The notes under the pieces were generated by a model. That model saw only the letters and a list, made by a program, of their open reading frames with translations, did not search any database and was not told where the DNA came from. From assembly GCF_010560025.1 (NCBI RefSeq), contig NZ_SAIY01000004.1, forward strand, positions 434,001-498,000: a DNA stretch of 64,000 nt, written 5' to 3'. This DNA is from Verrucosispora sioxanthis. Lineage in GTDB: Bacteria; Actinomycetota; Actinomycetes; Mycobacteriales; Micromonosporaceae. Shown one piece after another: positions 45,939 through 54,894 of this stretch. The position numbers were made by a program, and so were the translations under genes. Each line of letters starts with the position of its first letter. The stretch's first letter is position 1.

Positions 45939-47419
45939 GTGGAACTGGACTTCGAGCGGTGCTACCGGGCTGTCGACAGCCGTGACCAGCGGTTCGACGG
46001 CTGGTTCTACACCGGCGTGACCTCGACCGGGATCTACTGCCGGCCGTCCTGTCCGGCGATGACCCCCAAGCGGCGTAACGTGCGATTCTTCCCGTCGTCG
46101 GCAGCGGCCCAGCGGGCCGGGCTGCGCGCGTGCCGTCGCTGCCGCCCGGACGCCTCCCCCGGCTCACCCCAGTGGGACGTACGGGCCGACGTGGTGGGTC
46201 GGGCGATGCGACTGATCGCCGACGGCGTGGTCGACCGCGACGGCGTACCCGGGCTGGCCGCCCGGCTCGGCTACACCGAACGGCACCTGCACCGGATGCT
46301 GCGGGCGGAACTCGGCGCGGGACCGTTGGCGCTGGCCAGGGCACAGCGCGCGCAGACCGCCCGCACCCTGATCGAGACGACCGGGCTGGGGCTGGCCGAG
46401 ATCGCGTTCGCGGCCGGCTTTGGCAGCGTCCGGCAGTTCAACGACACCGTACGCGCGGTCTATGGCGCACCGCCGTCGCAGTTGCGCACCGGAAACGGCG
46501 CGCCGGTCGGCGGCGCGGGCACCGTCACCCTGCGGCTGGCGTACCGGCCGCCGCTGCACGCCGCCGCGCTGCTGGACTTCCTCGCCCGGCGCACGCTGCC
46601 CGGGGTCGACGAGGTGGTCGACGGGGCGTACCGGCGGGGTTGCGGTTGCCGCACGGCCCCGGCGAGGCCACCCTGACTCCGGCGACCGACCACGTGGCGG
46701 CGACGCTGCGCCTGGCCGATCTGCGCGACCTGGCCCCCGCCGTGGCCCGGTGCCGGCGCCTGTTCGATTTGGACGCGGATCCGGTTGCCGTTGACCAGAC
46801 GCTTGCCGCCGACCCCGCGCTGGCCGCGCCGGTGGCGGCCGAGCCCGGGGTACGCGTTCCCCGCGCGGTGGACGGCTTCGAGATGGCCGTTCGCGCCATC
46901 GCGACCCAGCAGGTCTCCCTGGCCTCCGCCCGCACCACCCTCATCCACCTGCTCGATCACACCGGCACCGTTGATCAAGGAGTTTCGGTCCCGGAGAGCG
47001 TCTCCGGACGACGCGAAGTTCTTGGTCGACCGGACGGGTCACTACGTGGGTTCGCCACCGCGGCGGAGGTGCTGGGGGTGCCGGATTCGGGGTTCCGGAT
47101 GCCGGGTGGGCGGCGCGAGACGATCCGGGCGGTGGCGCGGGCGGTCGCGGCCGGTGAGCTTGACCTGGAGCCGGGTGGCGACCGGGAGGAGACGGTGCGG
47201 CGGCTGACCGCGATACCGGGCGTCGGCGCGTGGACCGCCGGCTACCTGGCCATGCGCGCGCTCGGCGACCCCGACACGTTTCTCCCCACCGACCTCGCGG
47301 TACGTCGCGGCGCCGCCGCCCTCGGCCTCACCGACAACCCCAAGACCCTCGACGAGTACGCCGGCCGCTGGCGTCCCTGGCGGTCGTACGCCGTCATCCG
47401 CCTCTGGCGATCGGCGTGA
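45939..47419 (+). pseudogene. Ada-AlkA bifunctional alkylation repair protein, interrupted by one frameshift
   Basis: GTG 45939 begins MELDFERCYRAVDSRDQRFDG in register. The Ada zinc domain has Cys34, Cys38, Cys65 and Cys68; Cys34 corresponds to the methyl acceptor of E. coli Ada. An AraC-type HTH follows (about 85-180, YTERHLHRML, EIAFAAGFGSVRQF). Then a 3-methyladenine glycosylase AlkA-like domain has ATQQVSLASAR, the helix-hairpin-helix IPGVGAWTAGYLAMRALG and the catalytic Asp in PTDLAV. One G is missing in the run at 46636-46639; adding it gives 493 aa with natural sequence. A 61-bp palindromic repeat lies in frame within the glycosylase domain. ogt follows. Confidence 0.87.
46970..47030. 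repeat. 61-bp palindromic element, copy B, inside the AlkA coding region
   Basis: Outer arms GTTGATCAAGGAGTTTCG and CGAAGTTCTTGGTCGAC, with a perfect inner hairpin CCGGAGA-GCG-TCTCCGG. It aligns over its full length with the intergenic copy at 38177-38236. In the protein it gives about 20 residues (VDQGVSVPESVSGRREVLGR) not expected in AlkA; the frame is kept. Confidence 0.7.
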
Positions 47420-47509
47420 GCCCGGCCGCCGACCCCACCCGAACCCAACCGCCCGGCCAGGCCTCGGTCCCCCGGGCGGGCCAGCATCGATCCAGACCTG
47501 GAGCGCCGT

Positions 47510-48034
47510 ATGAGCAGGACGAACACCACGAGCAGCATGATCGACAGCACGGTCGTCGACACCCCCGCCGGGCCGTTCACCGTACTCGTCGGCCCCGACG
47601 GCGCGGTGCGGGCGTCGGGTTTCACCGCGGACCCGGCGAACCTGCTGCCGCTCGTACACCCGAGTCTGCGCGGTGAGCCGCGACATCGGCCGGACCTCGG
47701 CCCGGTCAGCGCGGCCGTCGCCGACTACCTCGACGGCGACCTGGCCGCGATCGACGACGTTCCGGTGGAACAGCACACCGGCGGGGCGTTCATGGCACAT
47801 GCCTGGCAGGTGTTGCGCGACGTCAAACCGGGCGCGCCGGTCACCTACACCGGGTACGCCGCCCTGGCCGGCCGGCCCATCGCGGTACGCGCCGCCGCCG
47901 CGGCCTGCGCCCGCAACGCCGCCGCGCTTTTCGTCCCCTGTCACCGGGTGCTGCGCACCGACGGCACGCTCGGCGGCTACCGCTGGGGGCTGCCGGTGAA
48001 ACGCTGGCTCCTCGACCACGAGCGACCCGGCTAG
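47510..48034 (+). CDS. ogt: Methylated-DNA-protein cysteine methyltransferase
   Basis: A 174-residue suicide repair protein that takes methyl groups from O6-methylguanine. The acceptor is Cys144 in FVPCHRVLRT. WQVLRDVKPGAPVTYTGYAALAGRP in register is the DNA-binding helix-turn-helix, and RNAAALF precedes the site. ATG 47510 follows GGAGCG. It lies 90 bases after ada-alkA on the same strand, so the two probably form one alkylation response unit. Confidence 0.93.
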   Translation: MSRTNTTSSMIDSTVVDTPAGPFTVLVGPDGAVRASGFTADPANLLPLVHPSLRGEPRHRPDLGPVSAAVADYLDGDLAAIDDVPVEQHTGGAFMAHAWQVLRDVKPGAPVTYTGYAALAGRPIAVRAAAAACARNAAALFVPCHRVLRTDGTLGGYRWGLPVKRWLLDHERPG

Positions 48035-48113
48035 TAGCGCACAATCGGTAACCATCACAGGGTGCGACGACAACCGCCGGTCGCCCGCCGATCAAAGGTG
48101 TCCCACCCGCGCG

Positions 48114-48237
48114 CTTTGCTCTGCTTCACTCCACGCAACAGACCACTGAGCAGCGGTGATGCGGCAACGGCACTTCGATCACGAAGCTGCTACCCGGTGC
48201 GGAGGGTAACCGTTGCGTGGGTTCAAGCAGAGCAAAG
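48114..48237. repeat. 124-bp inverted repeat with central hairpin
   Basis: 26-base arms (CTTTGCTCTGCTT... at 48114-48139 and ...AAGCAGAGCAAAG at 48212-48237) match at 23 positions. A central hairpin CTTCG-ATCA-CGAAG (48173-48186) and a GAGCAGC/GCTGC pair lie inside. The stretch 48035-48449 holds no gene. It could be a MITE-like or REP-like element, or a structured RNA. Confidence 0.7.
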
Positions 48238-48437
48238 GGTGCGGGGGGTAGTAGGGCGGCGGACCGTGCCGTACACGCAGCGTCAAGAACCAGCCGGGGA
48301 AAGGGCGGCGCCAGCGGGAGCAGGACCACAAGCAGCGGAGCAACGGCGAGCAGGGGGCAGTACGGCGAACGGCGGGACGGGGAGGGCGGCGAGGCAGCTG
48401 ACAGCAAGCCGACAGCGGCGTTGCTGCCAGATGCGGC

Positions 48438-48443
48438 TACCGT
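48438..48443 (+). promoter_or_regulatory. -10 box of leaderless ABC exporter operon
   Basis: TACCGT, six bases before GTG 48450. There is no Shine-Dalgarno sequence. Confidence 0.5.
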
Positions 48444-48449
48444 CGGGTA

Positions 48450-50300
48450 GTGGCTGCGGGGAGCGGCGGCGTCCCGGCCGACCGGGGCGAGATCCGTCGA
48501 CATCCCCTGCGCAACCTCTGGCGGCTGCGCCGCTACCTGCGTCCGCACGCGGGCGAGTTCGCTTGGCTGCTGCTGGCCGGGCTGGCCGCCACGGCCGCCG
48601 GCATCGCCGTACCTCTGGTCGCGCAGAAGGTGGTCGACGGGCCGGTGGCCCGGCGTGACCTGACCGGGCTGTTCCTGCTCGCCGGGCTGGCCCTGCTGCT
48701 CGGCCTGGCGGAAGCCCTGCTGATCTTCATCCGTCGATGGGTGCAGTCGTCGTCCTCGGTGGCGATGGAGGCGGCCATCCGCACCGACGTCTACGCCCAC
48801 CTGCAACGGCTGTCGGCCAGTTTCCATGACCGGTGGCCGTCCGGCCAGTTGCTCTCCCGGATCACCAGCGACCTGTCGGTGCTGCGCCGGTTCCTCTCCT
48901 TCGGCCTGTTCTTCCTCGTCCTCAACGTGGTCACCTACCTGGTCGTGGTGGTGCTGCTGATCCGGTTGCACCCCGCGCTGGGCCTGCTGGTGGCCGCCAG
49001 CGCGGTGCCGCTGTTCCTGATCGCCCGCCGCTTCGGCCGGCACTATCACGTCGCCTCCCGCCGGATGCAGGACCAGCAGGGCGACGTGGCCACGCTTGTC
49101 GAGGAGACCGCGCAAGGCCTGCGCACGATGAAGGCGTACGGGCGGGGGCCGCAGCTGATCGACCGGTTCGCCGCCGCCACCGAGGCGCTGCACGACACCG
49201 GGGTCGGCAAGGGCCGGCTGCTCGCCCGCACCTCCGCGCTGCTCGACCTGGTGCCGAACCTGACCCTGGGCACGGTCCTGGTGGCCGGCGCCGCGGCGGT
49301 CGCCGGCGGACGGCTCACCATCGGTCAGCTCGTCGCCTTCGTCAGCCTCCAGCTCATGCTGATCTGGCCGGTGCAGTCGCTGGGCTGGATCATCGCCAAC
49401 GGGCAGGAGGCGGCCACCGCCGCCGACCGGATCCAGGAGGTGCTCGACACCCGGCCAGCCATCGTCGACCCCCCGATCGCCGTCGCCCTGGCCCGCTCGA
49501 CGGTCCGCGGTCGGCTCCGCTTCGAGGCGGTGACCTTCCGCTATCCGGGCAGCGCCGCCCCGGTGCTGCGCGGTCTCGATCTCACCGTCGAACCCGGCGA
49601 GACGATGGCCGTGGTCGGTGCCACCGGCAGCGGCAAGAGCACCCTGTTGTCCCTGGTACCCCGGCTGCACGAGGTGAGCGCCGGCCGCATCACCCTCGAC
49701 GGGCACGACCTGCGCGAACTGCGGCTGGACTCGCTGCGCGGTCTGGTCGGGGTCGCCTTCGAGGAGCCGACGCTGTTCTCCATGTCGGTGTGGGAGAACC
49801 TCACCCTGGGCCGGCCCGACGCCGACGAGGACGAGGTCCGGGCCGCCCTGGCACTGGCCCAGGCCGAGTTCGCCCACGACCTGCCGTGGGGGTTGCGTAC
49901 CCGGCTCGGAGAGCAGGGCCTGTCGCTCTCCGGCGGCCAGCGGCAACGACTCGCCCTGGCCCGCGCGGTGCTGATCCGACCGGCTGTGCTCGTCCTCGAC
50001 GATCCGCTCTCCGCGCTCGACGTGCACACCGAGGCGCTGGTGGAGTCGGCGCTCAGGCGGGTGCTGCGCGACACCACCGCGCTGCTGGTGGTGCACCGCC
50101 CCTCCACCATCGCCCTGGCCGACCGGGTCGCACTGCTGGAGCACGGCCGGATCACCGCCGTCGGCACCCACGCCGAACTGCTCGACACCGTGCCCACCTA
50201 CCGCGGGCTGCTCTGCGCCGAGCCGGCCGCGACGCCGATCGCCGGGACACCCACATCGGCCGATCCGACACCCGGCAGCTCTCCCCTGGTGCTCTCGTGA
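48450..50300 (+). CDS. ABC exporter half-transporter with degenerate Walker B
   Basis: A 616-residue protein of six membrane helices (about residues 45-310) fused to an ATPase (about 355-595). Walker A is GATGSGKST, the signature LSGGQRQR. The Walker B end reads LVLDDPLSALD, with Asp where the catalytic Glu is expected. This is the pattern of the non-hydrolysing site in heterodimeric exporters such as TM287/288. The partner starts within the stop codon (GTGA). The substrate (drug, lipid or peptide) is unknown. Confidence 0.9.
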   Translation: MAAGSGGVPADRGEIRRHPLRNLWRLRRYLRPHAGEFAWLLLAGLAATAAGIAVPLVAQKVVDGPVARRDLTGLFLLAGLALLLGLAEALLIFIRRWVQSSSSVAMEAAIRTDVYAHLQRLSASFHDRWPSGQLLSRITSDLSVLRRFLSFGLFFLVLNVVTYLVVVVLLIRLHPALGLLVAASAVPLFLIARRFGRHYHVASRRMQDQQGDVATLVEETAQGLRTMKAYGRGPQLIDRFAAATEALHDTGVGKGRLLARTSALLDLVPNLTLGTVLVAGAAAVAGGRLTIGQLVAFVSLQLMLIWPVQSLGWIIANGQEAATAADRIQEVLDTRPAIVDPPIAVALARSTVRGRLRFEAVTFRYPGSAAPVLRGLDLTVEPGETMAVVGATGSGKSTLLSLVPRLHEVSAGRITLDGHDLRELRLDSLRGLVGVAFEEPTLFSMSVWENLTLGRPDADEDEVRAALALAQAEFAHDLPWGLRTRLGEQGLSLSGGQRQRLALARAVLIRPAVLVLDDPLSALDVHTEALVESALRRVLRDTTALLVVHRPSTIALADRVALLEHGRITAVGTHAELLDTVPTYRGLLCAEPAATPIAGTPTSADPTPGSSPLVLS

Positions 50301-52174
50301 CCGCCGCGTCAGCCGTACCGGATCCACCGCCCGAGGCGGACCCGGCCCACTGGCGAGGGGTGGCACCGGATCCGCACGCCGACCGCAGCCTCGCCGAGGA
50401 CACCGACCCGGCGGCGGTGGCACGGCTGCGGACCCGCAGCCGCGCGCTGCTGGCGGACGTGCTGCGCCCGCACCGGGCCCGGCTGGGCACGGCGGTCGCG
50501 CTGCTGTTGACCCAGAACGCGGCGGCCATGTCCGGGCCGTACCTGGTCATGCTCGGCATCGACCGGGCGATCGAGCCGCTGCGGGCCGGCCAGCCCGGCC
50601 CGCTGATCACCGTGGCCGTCTCGTTCGCCGCCGCCGCCGGCATCGAGTACGCGGCCCGGCGCGGCTTCCTCTCCATCTCCGCCCGCATCGGCCAGGCCGT
50701 CCTGCTCGACCTGCGCCGCCGGGTGTACGCGCACTTCCTGCACCTACCGGTGGCGTTCCACGAGCGGTACACGTCCGGGCGGATGATCTCGCGCCTGACC
50801 AGTGACATCGACTCGATAGCCGAGTTGGTGGACGGGGGTGTGGAGAGCCTGGTGATGGCCGCTCTGACGATCGTCTCGGTGGCCGGCATCCTGCTCTGGC
50901 TGGACCTGCCACTGGCGTCGGTGACCCTGCTCGCCTTCCCGCTGCTGTTCTGGCTGTCCCGCTGGTTCGCTCGGGCCTCGGCCTCGGCGTACCGACGTAC
51001 CCGGGAGGCGATGGCGCTCGTCATCGTCCACTTCGTGGAGTCGATGCGGGGTATCCGGACGGTGCAGGCGTACCGCCGCCAGGCCCGCAACCAGCACATC
51101 TTCGACTCGGTCAGCGACGACTACCGGCGGTCCAGCCGGCACGCGTTCCACCTGATCGCGACCTACTCACCGGGCATCAAGCTGATCGGCAACGTCACCG
51201 TCGCGGTGGTGCTCTGCTATGGCGGTGCCCGGGTGGTGGGCGGCGAGACCGGGGTCGGTGTGCTCGCCGCCTTCCTGCTCTACCTGCGTCGGTTCTTCGA
51301 GCCGATGCAGGAGTTGAGCCAGTTCTACAACTCACTCCAGTCGGCGACGGCGGCGCTGGAGAAGCTCGCCGGGGTGCTCGACGAGCGGCCCTCGGTCGCC
51401 GAACCGACCCGACCCGTGCCGCTGCCCGACGGCCCCACCCGCGGCGCGGTCCGCTTCCACGCGGTGTCGTTCGGGTACCGCCCGGACTCGCCGATCCTCA
51501 CCGAGCTGGACCTCACCGTTCCCGCCGGGCAGACCGTGGCCCTGATCGGGCCGACCGGCGCCGGCAAGTCCACCGTCGCCAAGCTGCTCGCCCGGTTCCA
51601 CGACCCGGACACCGGCACGGTGACGCTCGGCGGTGTGGATCTGCGGGAGGTGGCCGACGCGGACCTGCGTCGGGCGATGGTGCTGGTCACCCAGGAGACC
51701 CACCTGTACGGCGGCACCATCGCGGACAACATCCGGTTCGGTCGCCCGGACGCCGACGACGACGCCGTCGAGGCCGCCGCCCGGGCGATCGGCGCGCACG
51801 ACTTCATCTCGGCGCTGCCCGACGGGTACGCCACCCAGGTGCACCGGCGCGGTGGCCGGCTCTCCGCCGGACAGCGGCAGTTGGTCGCCTTCGCCCGGGC
51901 GTTCCTGGCCGACCCGGCGGTGCTGATCCTCGACGAGGCCACCTCGTCGCTCGACGTGCCGACCGAACGTCTGGTGCAGCACGCGCTCGGCAGCATCCTG
52001 CGGGACCGGACCGCGCTGGTGATCGCGCACCGGCTCTCCACGGTGGAGACCGCCGACCGGGTGCTGGTCCTCGACCAGGGCCGGATCGTCGAGGACGGGC
52101 CGCCGGCCGAGCTGATCGCGGGTGGGGGCCGGTACGCCGACCTGCACCGTCAGTGGCGTGACTCGCTGCTCTGA
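50297..52174 (+). CDS. ABC exporter half-transporter, catalytic partner
   Basis: A 625-residue half-transporter. Membrane domain at about 55-340; ATPase at about 375-620 with Walker A GPTGAGKST, the variant signature LSAGQRQLV and intact Walker B LILDEATSSLD, then the H-loop IAHRLST. With the upstream subunit it makes an asymmetric heterodimer: one consensus and one degenerate nucleotide site. GTG 50297 overlaps the previous stop, so the subunits are translated in fixed ratio. Confidence 0.91.
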   Translation: MTAASAVPDPPPEADPAHWRGVAPDPHADRSLAEDTDPAAVARLRTRSRALLADVLRPHRARLGTAVALLLTQNAAAMSGPYLVMLGIDRAIEPLRAGQPGPLITVAVSFAAAAGIEYAARRGFLSISARIGQAVLLDLRRRVYAHFLHLPVAFHERYTSGRMISRLTSDIDSIAELVDGGVESLVMAALTIVSVAGILLWLDLPLASVTLLAFPLLFWLSRWFARASASAYRRTREAMALVIVHFVESMRGIRTVQAYRRQARNQHIFDSVSDDYRRSSRHAFHLIATYSPGIKLIGNVTVAVVLCYGGARVVGGETGVGVLAAFLLYLRRFFEPMQELSQFYNSLQSATAALEKLAGVLDERPSVAEPTRPVPLPDGPTRGAVRFHAVSFGYRPDSPILTELDLTVPAGQTVALIGPTGAGKSTVAKLLARFHDPDTGTVTLGGVDLREVADADLRRAMVLVTQETHLYGGTIADNIRFGRPDADDDAVEAAARAIGAHDFISALPDGYATQVHRRGGRLSAGQRQLVAFARAFLADPAVLILDEATSSLDVPTERLVQHALGSILRDRTALVIAHRLSTVETADRVLVLDQGRIVEDGPPAELIAGGGRYADLHRQWRDSLL

Positions 52175-52220
52175 CCCGTTCGTGATCAGGTAATGGCGTG
52201 CCCGGCACGGTCCCGGTGCC

Positions 52221-52226
52221 TACGAT
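52221..52226 (+). promoter_or_regulatory. -10 box of leaderless valS
   Basis: TACGAT, six bases before ATG 52233. Confidence 0.55.
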
Positions 52227-52232
52227 CGGCGA

Positions 52233-54797
52233 ATGACTGATACGGCGAGGACGGCCCGCACCGGCGTCCCCGAGCGTCCGACCCTGGACGGGCTCGAGGA
52301 GACCTGGTCGCGCCGCTGGCAGGAGGAGGGCACGTACGCGTTCGACCGCAGCAGGCAGCGGTCGGACGTATACGCGATCGACACCCCGCCGCCGACCGTA
52401 TCGGGCGAGTTGCACATGGGGCACGTCTTCTCGTACACGCACACCGACCTGGTCGCCCGGTTCCAGCGGATGCGCGGCCGGACGGTCTTCTACCCGATCG
52501 GCTGGGACGACAACGGGCTGCCCACCGAACGTCGGGTGCAGAACGTGTACGGGGTGCGCTGTGACCCGTCGCTGCCGTACGACCCGGACTGGGCACCGCC
52601 GGGCGACCCTGTCGACGACGCCGCGCGGAAGAACCCGAACCCCATCTCCCGGCGTAACTTCATCGAGCTGTGCGAGCGGCTGACCGTCGCCGACGAGCAG
52701 GTCTTCGAGGCGCTGTGGCGGCGGCTCGGCCTGTCGGTGGACTGGTCGCTGATGTACACCACCATCGGCCCGGTGGCCCGGGCCACCTCCCAGCGGGCGT
52801 TCCTGCGCAACCTGGCCCGGGGCGAGGCGTACCAGGCCGAGGCACCGACACTGTGGGACGTCGGTTTCGCCACCGCCGTCGCACAGGCCGAACTGGAGGA
52901 CCGGGAACGCCCCGGCGCGTACCACCGGTTGCGCTTCCACGGCCCCGGCGGGCGGGCGGTGCTGATCGCCACCACCCGGCCGGAGCTGCTGCCGGCCTGC
53001 GTCGCGCTGGTCTGCCACCCCGACGACGAGCGGTACGCGGACCTGGTCGGCGCGACTGTGCGTACCCCCGTTTTCGGGGTGGAGGTGCCGGTGCGCGCGC
53101 ACCCGCTGGCGGACCCGGCCAAGGGCACCGGCATCGCGATGGTCTGCACCTTCGGTGACCTGACCGACGTGACCTGGTGGCGGGACCTGGACCTGGACAC
53201 CCGGGTGGTGATCGGCCGGGACGGCCGGCTGTCGCCGGAGCCACCGGCGGGGGTGCCCGCGCGGCCGTACGCGGCGCTGGCCGGGCAGACCGTGAACGGT
53301 GCCCGGCGAATCGTGGTGGAGCAGCTCACCGAGGCGGACGATCTGGTCGGCGAGCCGCGTCCGATCAGTCATCCGGTGAAGTTCTACGAGCGGGGCGACC
53401 GCCCCTTGGAGATCGTCTCGACCCGGCAGTGGTACCTGCGCAACGGTGGCCGCGACACCGACCTGCGGGAGGAACTGCTGGCCCGCGGCCGGGAGCTGCG
53501 TTGGGTGCCGGAGCACATGCGGCACCGCTACGAGCACTGGGTGGGCGGTCTGACCGGGGACTGGCTGGTCAGCCGGCAACGCTACTTCGGGGTGCCGGTG
53601 CCGGTGTGGTACCGGCTCGACGACGCTGGCGAACCGGACTGGACCCAGCCTCTCACGCCGGCGGAGTCCGCGCTGCCGATCGACCCGTCCGAGGACACCC
53701 CGCCCGGGTACGACGAGTCGCAGCGCGCAGTGCCGGGCGGTTTCGTCGGCGACCCGGACGTGCTGGACACCTGGGCCACCTCGTCGCTGACCCCGCAGAT
53801 CGTCGGCGGCTGGGAACGGGATCCGGACCTGTACCGGCGGGTCTTCCCGATGGACCTGCGCCCGCAGGGGCACGACATCATCCGCACCTGGCTGTTCGCC
53901 ACGGTGGTCCGGTCGCACCTGGAGCACGGCGAGCTGCCCTGGCGGACGGCGGAGCTGTCCGGCTGGATCCTCGACCCGGACCGCAAGAAGATGTCGAAGT
54001 CCAAGGGGAACGTGGTCACCCCGATGGCGCTGCTGGAACAGCACGGCTCGGACGCGGTGCGGTACTGGTCGGCCAGCGGCAAGCCCGGCACCGACCTGGC
54101 CTACGACCCGGCCCAGATCCGGATCGGCCGGCGGTTGGCCACCAAGCTGCTCAACGCGTCGAAGTTCGCGCTCGGCCTGGGCGCCGCCGACGCGCTGCGC
54201 GCCCCGGCGACCGAACCACTCGACCGGGCCATGCTCGCCGAACTGTCCGAGGTGGTGGCCACTACGACGACGGCGTTCGAGGGGTACGACCACACGGCCG
54301 CGCTCCAGGCCACCGAGTCGTTCTTCTGGCGGTTCTGCGACGACTACATCGAGTTGGTGAAGGAACGCGCCTACGGCAGCGGGGCCGGGGCCGACTCGGC
54401 CCGCGCGGCGCTGGCCACCGCGCTGTCGGTGCAGTTGCGGCTGTTCGCGCCGGTGCTGCCGTACGCGACCGAGGAGGTCTGGTCGTGGTGGCGGTACGGC
54501 TCGGTGCACCGCGCGCCATGGCCGACCACGTACGAGGTGGGCCGGACGATCCAGGGTGACGGTGATCCACACCTGCTCCGGCTCGCCGCCGATGCGCTGG
54601 GGCAGGTCCGCCGGGCCAAGTCCGAGCGGAAGCTGTCGATGAGGGCGGAGGTGCCGCTGGCCGAGGCGCTCGGCCCGGCGGCCCTGCTCGACCAGCTCAC
54701 GCTGGTCATCGACGACCTGCGCGCCGCCGGCCGCATCAACAAGCTCGACCTGCTCCCCGACCGCACCCCCGAACTGGTCATCGCCTGCGCCTTCTGA
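52233..54797 (+). CDS. valS: Valyl-tRNA synthetase, alternative class
   Basis: An 854-residue class I synthetase charging tRNA-Val. Signature motifs are GELHMGHVFSYTHTD (HIGH motif as HMGH, about residues 65-68) and KKMSKSKGNVV. The editing domain (about 195-355) has ATTRPELLPACVALVCHPDD. The sequence GWDDNGLPTERRVQN and the lack of a long C-terminal coiled coil resemble the archaeal/rickettsial-like ValS class rather than the usual bacterial one. A second, standard valS may exist elsewhere. Leaderless start at ATG 52233. Confidence 0.92.
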   Translation: MTDTARTARTGVPERPTLDGLEETWSRRWQEEGTYAFDRSRQRSDVYAIDTPPPTVSGELHMGHVFSYTHTDLVARFQRMRGRTVFYPIGWDDNGLPTERRVQNVYGVRCDPSLPYDPDWAPPGDPVDDAARKNPNPISRRNFIELCERLTVADEQVFEALWRRLGLSVDWSLMYTTIGPVARATSQRAFLRNLARGEAYQAEAPTLWDVGFATAVAQAELEDRERPGAYHRLRFHGPGGRAVLIATTRPELLPACVALVCHPDDERYADLVGATVRTPVFGVEVPVRAHPLADPAKGTGIAMVCTFGDLTDVTWWRDLDLDTRVVIGRDGRLSPEPPAGVPARPYAALAGQTVNGARRIVVEQLTEADDLVGEPRPISHPVKFYERGDRPLEIVSTRQWYLRNGGRDTDLREELLARGRELRWVPEHMRHRYEHWVGGLTGDWLVSRQRYFGVPVPVWYRLDDAGEPDWTQPLTPAESALPIDPSEDTPPGYDESQRAVPGGFVGDPDVLDTWATSSLTPQIVGGWERDPDLYRRVFPMDLRPQGHDIIRTWLFATVVRSHLEHGELPWRTAELSGWILDPDRKKMSKSKGNVVTPMALLEQHGSDAVRYWSASGKPGTDLAYDPAQIRIGRRLATKLLNASKFALGLGAADALRAPATEPLDRAMLAELSEVVATTTTAFEGYDHTAALQATESFFWRFCDDYIELVKERAYGSGAGADSARAALATALSVQLRLFAPVLPYATEEVWSWWRYGSVHRAPWPTTYEVGRTIQGDGDPHLLRLAADALGQVRRAKSERKLSMRAEVPLAEALGPAALLDQLTLVIDDLRAAGRINKLDLLPDRTPELVIACAF

Positions 54798-54839
54798 GGC
54801 AGCCGCGCAACATCGGGAGACGTGCTGCCTCGACAGCCG

Positions 54840-54874
54840 GGGAGGCAGCACTTCCCCCGAAAGTGCTGCCTCCC
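54840..54874. terminator. Hairpin between valS and the convergent ABC operon
   Basis: A perfect 14-bp stem (GGGAGGCAGCACTT with AAGTGCTGCCTCCC). Two further partial copies, GAGGCAGC at 54796 and GTGCTGCCTC at 54822, allow alternative pairings. Confidence 0.75.
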
Positions 54875-54894
54875 GACACCCGCCTGAACGTAGG

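Noticed and set aside
48126..50423. A 765-codon minus-strand frame opposite the ABC exporter
   Set aside because: Composition (Gln/Gly/His/Arg-rich) is that of an antisense shadow of two clear ABC genes.
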